NCBI GenBank assembly: GCA_947170225.1
Contig: CAMVSQ010000010.1
Location: forward strand, 1-35,340
DNA: 35,340 nucleotides
Source of the DNA: an uncultured bacterium
Lineage (GTDB): Bacteria; Patescibacteriota; Gracilibacteria; Absconditabacterales; Absconditicoccaceae
Direction of reading: 5' to 3'
Below, piece by piece: positions 30,224 to 35,340 of this stretch. Below the pieces are notes generated by a model. It saw only the letters and a program-made list of their open reading frames with translations, did no database searches and had not been told where the DNA came from. The translations under genes were made by a program, and so were the position numbers. Position 1 is the first letter of the stretch; each line of letters starts with the position of its first letter.

Positions 30224-30297
30224 TACTCCCGGCGGGACTCGAACCCGCGATCTTCGCCGTGAGAGGGCGACGTCCTAAACCACTAGACTACGAGAGC
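30224..30297 (-). tRNA. tRNA-Glu (CUC)
   Basis: 74-nt cloverleaf. Acceptor GCTCTCG pairs with CGGGAGT (two G-U), anticodon stem TCGCC/GGCGA encloses CTCTCAC with anticodon CTC, T-arm GCGGG/CCCGC. The T-loop is TTCGAGT. No encoded CCA. A UUC tRNA-Glu must exist elsewhere. Confidence 0.93.
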
Positions 30298-30376
30298 CTA
30301 AAATTTCAGAATGTAGAATTTTTAACATATAGCACTCATTTATACACTAGAAATTCTACACCCTAAAAAACAAAAT

Positions 30377-30450
30377 TATCCCCAGATGGACTCGAACCAT
30401 CAACTTACAGCTTAGAAGGCTGTTGCTCTATCCAATTGAACTATGGGGAC
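30377..30450 (-). tRNA. tRNA-Arg (UCU)
   Basis: 74-nt cloverleaf with acceptor GTCCCCA/TGGGGAT, anticodon stem ACAGC/GCTGT around CTTCTAA (anticodon TCT) and T-loop TTCGAGT. It decodes AGA/AGG, which are common in the genes here. Confidence 0.93.
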
Positions 30451-30477
30451 TCGAACAACAAACTTTAATTTTAAATT

Positions 30478-30551
30478 TGGACCCTACGAGAGTCGAACTC
30501 GTCACCTCCTGCGTGCAAAGCAGGCGCTCTAGCCAAATGAGCTAAGGGCCC
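30478..30551 (-). tRNA. tRNA-Ala (UGC)
   Basis: 74-nt cloverleaf. Acceptor GGGCCCT pairs with AGGGTCC including a G-U at the third pair, the alanine identity position. Anticodon stem CCTGC/GCAGG encloses TTTGCAC, anticodon TGC. Confidence 0.94.
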
Positions 30552-30556
30552 AAAAT

Positions 30557-30639
30557 TGGGGAGAACCGGATTTGAACCTGTGTAGCCGTGAGGCGTCAGA
30601 TTTACAGTCTGATGCAATTGACCGCTCTGCCATCTCCCC
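30557..30639 (-). tRNA. tRNA-Tyr (GUA)
   Basis: 83-nt cloverleaf with a long variable arm. Acceptor GGGGAGA/TCTCCCC, anticodon loop CTGTAAA (GTA). The T-stem ACAGG/CCGGT has one A-G mismatch, unlike the perfect T-stems of the neighbouring tRNAs. Confidence 0.93.
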
Positions 30640-30647
30640 ATAGACAA

Positions 30648-30869
30648 TTATCATTGTGCAACTGGTGATCCACTTTGTAAAACACCAAACATAAACAATA
30701 TTCACAAAACTATCACCACAAACCCAAACAAAACAACAGCATTTCTTGTTCATCATACATTTTTTTCTGCCCATTCTATCCTCCCCAAAAACCCAACAGC
30801 CTTCGGTGAAAAATAAATAACAGCGATTCACAATGCAACAATAAGTAAACCAATCAAAAAGTGTCACAT
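30648..30869 (-). CDS. Small two-helix membrane protein among the tRNA genes
   Basis: 73 residues in code 25. Two hydrophobic helices (FLIGLLIVALGIAVIYFS, residues 4-21; NAVVLFGFVVIVLGILFMFG, about 45-64) flank a polar loop (LGRIEWAEKNVGG). It ends Gln-Gly(TGA)-TAA. The size and two helices recall SecG, but the SecG motifs are not visible, so I leave it unnamed. It lies between tRNA-Tyr and tRNA-Gly(UCA), 25 nt from the latter, on the same strand, and must be processed from a common transcript or have its own start. Confidence 0.7.
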
Positions 30870-30894
30870 AATTTAGATTTGTTAATACACAAAT

Positions 30895-30968
30895 AGCGGG
30901 TAACGGGACTCGAACCCGTACGAGCAGAGCTGAAGTCTGCTATGCTACACCAACTACATCATACCCGC
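30895..30968 (-). tRNA. tRNA-Gly (UCA), decoder of UGA as glycine
   Basis: 74-nt standard cloverleaf. Acceptor GCGGGTA pairs perfectly with TACCCGC, and the discriminator is T, as in bacterial tRNA-Gly. Anticodon stem GCAGA/TCTGC encloses CTTCAGC, so the anticodon is TCA, complementary to UGA. T-arm ACGGG/CCCGT with TTCGAGT. It lacks the long variable arm and extended acceptor of tRNA-Sec. The same type of tRNA is described for SR1 bacteria. It is the first gene of the minus-strand block and has its own probable promoter. Confidence 0.95.
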
Positions 30969-30998
30969 ACATACGAAAAAATACATTTCGTGTTCCAA

Positions 30999-31026
30999 CT
31001 TATAATAAAATAAAAAACAAAATCAA
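30999..31026 (-). promoter_or_regulatory. Probable promoter of tRNA-Gly(UCA)
   Basis: On the minus strand TTGATT (31026-31021), 16 nt and TATAAG (31004-30999) precede the tRNA. A small hairpin (ACGAAA/TTTCGT) lies in the 25-nt leader just before the tRNA 5' end. Confidence 0.45.
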
Positions 31027-31198
31027 GTCATTTTTTAAAAAAAATGGTTGTTTAAAACTTTAGGTCACAAGCACATTTTATTTTTTTAAAATTGACTTAT
31101 TGATTTTTTATGGCTTTAAAAGTATCAAAAAAATACAACATACACAAATTTTTCTATCATCAACCACATTATCAAAATTAAAAAAAAATTCAATAATC

Positions 31199-31226
31199 TT
31201 GTTTTTGTACATTTTTTAGTTATAAA
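31199..31226 (+). promoter_or_regulatory. Possible promoter of the GMP reductase gene
   Basis: TTGTTT (31199-31204), a 16-nt spacer and TATAAA (31221-31226) lie 32 nt before the ATG at 31258. The rest of the 289-bp gap to tRNA-Gly is AT-rich with nothing else recognised. Confidence 0.4.
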
Positions 31227-31257
31227 TTCTTTTTGTTTTACTCAAAAATTTATTGCT

Positions 31258-32697
31258 ATGAAATTCAACAATCCCATCTATGAAAACGAAGAGTTAACTT
31301 ACCAAGATGTTTTTTTATTTCAAAATTATTTTGACTGATATTCTAGGTCCAAAGTAGATATCACGCCAATCTACAATTTTGGCACACACATACCAATCGT
31401 CAGTGCAAACATGAATGCTGTCACCTGAAAAAGGATGGCTGAAACCATTGCTCGTTATGGTGGATTGGGAGTTTTGCCACAAGATATGGATATAAACACA
31501 CTCCAAAGAATTGTAAAAGAAGTAAAAAATGCAAATATCAAATATGATACCGCCATCACTGTAAAACCTGAAAACACTATCAGAGATGCTATGTGAATTA
31601 TCCACAAAAGATCACACAATCGTGTAATTATGATAAATGAAAACCACGAACCAATCTGAATCTTCTCCGAAAAAGATATGGCAAATTTGGATCAGTATTC
31701 ACAACTTTGAAATTTGAAAACAAAAAAACTTATCACATGAAAAATCTGAATTTCAAACAAAGAGGCATATCTTTTGATGGATGAAAACTGAATTTCTTCT
31801 CTGCCAATAATAGATGAAGACAACAAATTAGTCTGAATTTTGACCAAAAAAGATTGTATCAGACAGGATATGTATAGCCCCACCTTGGATAAAAATTGAA
31901 AACTAAATTTAGCAATAGCAATCTGAATAAATGGAGTAGAAAAAATCAAACCACTTTTTGATATGTGAATAAATATTTTTGTCTTGGATACTGCACACGG
32001 CTTCCAAAAAAGGATGATAGAAGCCATCAAAGAGTTTAGACAAAATTTTTGAAACGAACCAATACTTATCAGCTGAAATGTTATCACCCCAGAGTGAACA
32101 AAAGCGCTGATACAAGCATGAGCAAACGGAGTAAAGGTATGAATTTGACCATGAGCAATGTGTACTACTAGGATGCAGACATGAGTATGAAGACCTCAAT
32201 TTACCGCCGTTTACAAATGCTCATTACAGGCAAAAGAATTAGGATGATTTGTCCGAGCAGACGGATGAGTCAAAGAACCTAGAGATTTAGCTTTAGCTCT
32301 CGCTGCTGGTGCAAATCATGTCATGCTTGGTACAACTTTTGCTTGAACTTATGAATCTACATGAGATATCAGATATGATGAAAACGGTATGATGTACAAA
32401 GAAAATTACTGAATGGCTAGCAAAAAAGCTGTAGAACTCAGAAACGGAAAACAAGACAATTTTGAGATAGAAAAAAGAGGGATGTACCGCGAATGAATCA
32501 GCAAATCAAAAATTTACCTCAGAGAGTGATTTGAATCTGTTTGAGATATTATTGACACATTTACTACAGGACTTCGCTCAAGTTTGACCTATGTTTGAGC
32601 AAATAATTTACAAGAATTTAACGAAAAAGCTATCATCTGAGTCCAGACAAATGCATGATTTGTAGAATGAACTCCACATGGCAAGGTGAGGAAATAA
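31258..32697 (+). CDS. GuaB1-type GMP reductase (IMPDH superfamily with CBS domains)
   Basis: 479 residues: IMPDH/GMPR barrel with a CBS pair inserted at about residues 95-215 (TVKPENTIRDAMGII and DENGISSLPIIDEDNKLVGIL). The catalytic loop is GPGAMCTTRMQTGVGRPQ with Cys302. This sequence, plus FAGTYESTGDIRYDENG, YGMASKKAV, RGMYREGIS and SLTYVGANNLQEF, follows the actinobacterial GuaB1 subfamily rather than GuaB2. GuaB1 of mycobacteria has been reported to be a GMP reductase, so the likely reaction is GMP + NADPH to IMP + NH3. IMP dehydrogenase remains possible. It ends with tandem TAA, 22 nt before the AGOG gene. More than 30 TGA codons are read as Gly. Confidence 0.88.
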
Positions 32698-32719
32698 TAA
32701 ATTTATATAAAAAATATGT

Positions 32720-33439
32720 ATGATTGATTTAGAAAATTTTTTGAAACAATACAACACAAAAAAAGCCAAAGATCTTTTGCACCAAGATCCACAGTTTTTG
32801 GCGTTACAAGACTGCCGAAACCATATAGCTCCAAAAGATGAAAATCTTTTTTTGTTTTTGGTAATACAATGTGCTTTGGTATCATACCAGATAGCATGAA
32901 GTGGCGAACAATGGCGGACAGAATTTGGACAAAAAGTACAAAAAAATTGGGACATTCTCCTCGATATATGGAAAAACAACCAAAACAATACAGATCGACG
33001 ATTTAATTTTTTGAAAACATCCAAAAATAACAAAAGAATCTACAATATCAAAAAATCCAGAATTGAAAAAATAAACACAATTTTGCAAACAGAAAAAAAT
33101 TTTTTCCAATTCCAAAACAAACTAGAAGAACTAAACAACCTACTAGCAAAAACCATGAAAACAACACTACAATCCAAAACCATAGTTTTTGCTACTAAAA
33201 TGTTTGGCTATGCTTGTACCATTATCACATGAAAAGATACAATTTACCCTATGTCTATCAATATTCCTATAGATAGTAGGATCAAAAAAATTTATCTACT
33301 AAACACAAAAAACACACAAGCAAATGAAACAGAAATTTGCAAATATTTCCAAAATTTGAGCCAAACTTTTCAGATTTCACCTTTGGATTTAGATACTATC
33401 TTGCGGCTAGATTACTGGAAGATCATCAAACAAAACTAA
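32720..33439 (+). CDS. AGOG-type 8-oxoguanine DNA glycosylase/lyase
   Basis: 239 residues. A helical protein with YQIAGSGEQWRTEFG near the N-terminus, SKTIVFATKMFGYA in the helix-hairpin-helix region, IPIDSRIKKI and the ending PLDLDTILRLDYW, a pattern I associate with archaeal AGOG (N-glycosylase/DNA lyase). Lys153 and Asp185 are 32 residues apart, the same spacing as the catalytic Lys140 and Asp172 I recall for the Pyrobaculum enzyme. It should excise 8-oxoguanine from DNA. Probably cotranscribed with the GMP reductase gene, linking repair of oxidised guanine to purine salvage. Two TGA-Gly codons only (IAGSG, ITGKD). Confidence 0.78.
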
Positions 33440-34119
33440 TCAAAAAGCCTAATATTTCCATTTTTTGCATCTACTTCATAATCATATTTTACTCCGTTCA
33501 ATACAAAATCTACATCATATATCCCATCTTCACGATCCAAATCAATTTCTACAAACTGAACACTTCCCGCATCAACACTCAAATAATTGATCACCAAGTT
33601 TTTTACTTCGTCTACTGATAAATAGTCTGTAGCAGATGTATTGTTGTTTATTTCTGCACAGTTTCCGGAAATAATTTGTCATCTATTGGCACCAACTACA
33701 TATTCACACACTTCACTATCATCTCAAAACTTAATATTATAAACCGTTTTTCCATCCACTGTCTGTGTATCATTATCAAAAATTTTTACATTATTTGAAT
33801 AATATCCTGCATCTTCCAAAGCTATTGATTCAGCATCTTTTGATGAATACAAAATAAAATCATCATCCACTATTATATCTCCACTTCTTGCGTCTACCTC
33901 ATATTCATATCTTATCCCATCTGCAATAAATTCCACATCATAAATTCCATCTTCACGATCCAAATCAATCTCCACAAATCTAACATTTTCTGACTCTACA
34001 CGAGCATCTTTTATCACAATATTTTTTACTTCATTTTTTGATATATATTTTCCATTGCACCCAAAAAGCAAAAAAGCCAGCATAAAAACTCACAAAAAAG
34101 CAAAAATTTTTTTAGACAT
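33436..34119 (-). CDS. PepSY-repeat lipoprotein
   Basis: 227 residues. Signal peptide with lipobox LLFGC (Cys21), then three PepSY-like units: ISKNEVKNIVIKDA / YSSKDAESIALEDA / LSVDEVKNLVINYL, each followed by a strand ending in EVDARSGDI- or KFG-type sequence. Units one and three are nearly the same even in DNA (33512-33554 and 33932-33978), so the gene grew by internal duplication. PepSY domains bind or inhibit peptidases; here the protein would sit at the outer face of the membrane. The middle unit has acquired two cysteines (CEYV, GNCAE). The stop overlaps the converging AGOG stop by 4 nt. Confidence 0.85.
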
Positions 34120-34293
34120 CTCGTTTTTAAATAAAGGATAAAAAAAATAGACAAATCAAGAAATAAAAAAAAGCTAAAAAAAATCAACAAATTTTTTAAA
34201 AAAAGTACAAAAAAAATCAAAAAAAAACTTTCAATACAGAGTTTTGCTTGTTTATAATCGGCATATCTCAAACACAAAAAAGTCCTCAAAAAT

Positions 34294-34322
34294 TTGACAA
34301 ATAAACATTTTTTGGTTATAAT
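34294..34322 (+). promoter_or_regulatory. Perfect consensus promoter of an orphan transcription unit
   Basis: TTGACA (34294-34299), a 17-nt spacer and TATAAT (34317-34322) match the consensus fully. Transcription should begin near 34329, at the 5' arm of a hairpin. Confidence 0.75.
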
Positions 34323-34334
34323 ATATATGTCATC

Positions 34335-34448
34335 ATGAATGAGTGCATTGTCCATCAATCGCTATCACATGATGAATGAGATCTTTATCAGTTGGAAAAC
34401 TTACATCATTTGTTATCTACATCAAATTATCTACAGGCAAAATTGTAG
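34335..34448 (+). CDS. Possible 37-residue small ORF
   Basis: ATG 13 nt after the -10 box opens a 37-codon frame with one TGA-Gly (SHDEG) and a composition (Leu, His, Ser, Glu) not typical of random AT-rich DNA. It overlaps the 5' hairpin of the candidate RNA. No family recognised. Confidence 0.2.
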
Positions 34449-34993
34449 ATCATAAATGTTTGTACACATGATTTCATTGTGAAAGTATTTTCAATAATAA
34501 TTGCTAATCCAATTATCATTGATAGTAAAAATTTGAGAAATTTTACATGCACAAATGCAAATATTTTCACACTATATTGTATGCTTATATGTATTTATCT
34601 CAAAGACATATTTCATCACAATATCGACAGTTATCATCCAGATTTCATTATAAAAATATTTTGGTCTCTCTTTTAGAGGAATACCAAAACAATACTTGAG
34701 ATATATTGTAGTATTTATTACTGTATTTTTATACTGATAGTTATCCCTATTTTTGCTCTTTCTCTACAAAAATACATAACCATTTGACAGTTATCTACAA
34801 ACATTTTAAGAAAATCTTTCAATCATAATTATTATTTAACTACCAATTGTTAATTATTGATTATATTTTGAATCAAATGTATGCCCATTTGTTGTTTCTT
34901 ACAATATACATATTATATTGATGACGATAATTTAATTTAGAATATTAAACATTTGACCACTTTCCAACAATGATAAAATCAACAAAAAAATTT

Positions 34994-35026
34994 AGACCTT
35001 GGGAAATGTTCTGAGGTCTTTTTTTT
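34994..35026 (+). terminator. Intrinsic terminator of the orphan unit
   Basis: AGACCT (34994-34999) pairs with AGGTCT (35014-35019) with partial pairing inside the loop, followed by an eight-T run. A second possible promoter (TTGACC ... TAAAAT) lies just upstream near 34954. Confidence 0.7.
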
Positions 35027-35095
35027 GATTTAAAACCAAATTATTTCAAAACTTGGTTATAAGACAACAAAACTGAAATTCACTTTTCGCTGAAT

Positions 35096-35188
35096 GGATT
35101 TCTCACCATTCGATTTGCTCAGGTTCGAAATGACGGGAGTTTAGTCATTTCGAGTTTATGCAGCTATGCTGTATGCAACGAGAAATCC
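35096..35188. repeat. Palindromic repeat, family B
   Basis: GGATTTCTC (35096-35104) and GAGAAATCC (35180-35188) are the outer arms. Inside are TTGCTCAGG and opposing TCGAAATGAC / GTCATTTCGA segments, as in the copies at 2159-2237 and 10829-10882. Confidence 0.8.
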
Positions 35189-35340
35189 ACTATATTTCAT
35201 GCAATTTCACCGCAAGCTACTCAAGTCCATCTGCCAATTATTATCTGTACTACGGCGAATGAGCCTATGCGAGTGAGCTTCGTATTCAATATACTTGTAT
35301 GGAATACTGAACATTACTTGCTGAAATTGACATGCCAGAG
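35189..35340. other. Terminal stretch without an assignable gene
   Basis: Richer in G and C than the rest of the intergenic DNA. With TGA as Gly all three plus frames and one minus frame stay open to the edge, so coding cannot be decided. A plus frame from ATG 35173 (56 codons to the edge) and a minus frame entering from the right and ending near 35163 are the two candidates; both run into the palindromic repeat. Confidence 0.3.

Larger units (their letters stand above)
34329..35026 (+). ncRNA. Candidate long non-coding RNA between promoter and terminator
   Basis: From the expected start the RNA opens with TCATCATG (34330-34337), which pairs with CATGATGA (34368-34375). About 600 nt without a convincing gene follow, then the terminator at 34994-35026. 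The sequence is AT-rich and does not show the conserved cores of RNase P RNA, tmRNA, SRP RNA or rRNA as far as I can tell by eye. Short frames exist (37 codons at 34335; 66 codons from a GTG at 34479), but neither resembles a protein. A run of small ORFs or decayed genes is the main alternative. Confidence 0.35.

Noticed and set aside
30895-30968. tRNA(UCA) as a tRNA-Trp (code 4) or tRNA-Sec
   Set aside because: UGA falls at conserved glycines in ahpC, rpoA, tsaD and others, TGG is used for Trp, the discriminator is T as in tRNA-Gly, and the long variable arm of tRNA-Sec is missing.
31315-32199. Minus-strand ORFs opposite the GMP reductase gene
   Set aside because: Shadow frames of a clear IMPDH-superfamily gene.
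34479-34676. A 66-codon GTG-start ORF as a real gene
   Set aside because: Composition is Ile/Phe/Asn-rich as in random AT-rich DNA, there is no recognisable motif, and the start is GTG inside the candidate RNA.
35173-35340. Open frames at the right edge as a partial gene
   Set aside because: Several overlapping frames are open at once and begin inside a repeat; nothing favours one of them.
1-35340. CRISPR array, insertion sequence or prophage
   Set aside because: No regularly spaced direct repeats, no transposase or integrase motif and no phage structural genes were seen; the repeats present are scattered palindromes.

Overview
The window reads cleanly only if UGA is translated as glycine (genetic code 25). 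Genes such as ahpC, rpoA, leuS and tsaD carry many in-frame TGA codons exactly where their families have glycine. They end only on TAA or TAG, and TGG is still used for Trp. A tRNA with anticodon UCA and a U discriminator base, as in bacterial tRNA-Gly, lies at 30895-30968. With the strong AT bias and a near absence of Shine-Dalgarno sites, this points to the Absconditabacteria (SR1) / Gracilibacteria (BD1-5, GN02) group. I cannot choose between the two from this sequence alone.

Left part (1-6671, minus strand): a secreted FISUMP/InlB-repeat surface protein running off the left edge, leucyl-tRNA synthetase and a Na+/phosphate symporter. The promoter of the surface gene has an 11-G tract between its -35 and -10 boxes. 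The leuS gene carries an in-frame copy of a dispersed palindromic repeat inside its editing domain. Next (6845-15836, plus strand): ahpC, a two-helix membrane protein, a MATE/Wzx-type flippase, tsaD, a foreign-looking thyA, frr, a short yidC, a YigZ/IMPACT protein and a FecR-like membrane protein. An FKBP lipoprotein (minus) follows, then a 1391-residue PKD-type surface protein and a 692-residue exported protein of unknown function.

Right part (23200-30968, minus strand): a translation block in the transcription order tRNA-Gly(UCA), a small membrane protein, tRNAs Tyr, Ala, Arg and Glu, infC-rpmI-rplT, tRNA-Leu, a bS21-like gene, rplU, infA, rpmJ, rpsM, rpsK, rpsD, rpoA, rplQ, rplM and rpsI, then adk after a terminator. 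On the plus strand follow a GuaB1-type GMP reductase and an archaeal-type AGOG 8-oxoguanine glycosylase, converging on a PepSY lipoprotein. The last 1.2 kb holds no confident gene. It does have a consensus promoter, a 5' hairpin and a strong terminator about 700 bases apart, which could mark an undescribed non-coding RNA.

The most interesting non-genic items are: (i) the G-tract promoter, a candidate phase-variation switch; (ii) a two-copy RNA element made of a compensated hairpin with loop ACCACAATC, a TCGTAGG linker and an intrinsic terminator; (iii) the repeat turned into protein inside LeuRS, possible only because UGA is sense; (iv) thyA, whose 24 glycines all use GGN codons, as expected of a recent arrival from a standard-code donor; and (v) the two orphan transcription units at 12095-12333 and 34294-35026.
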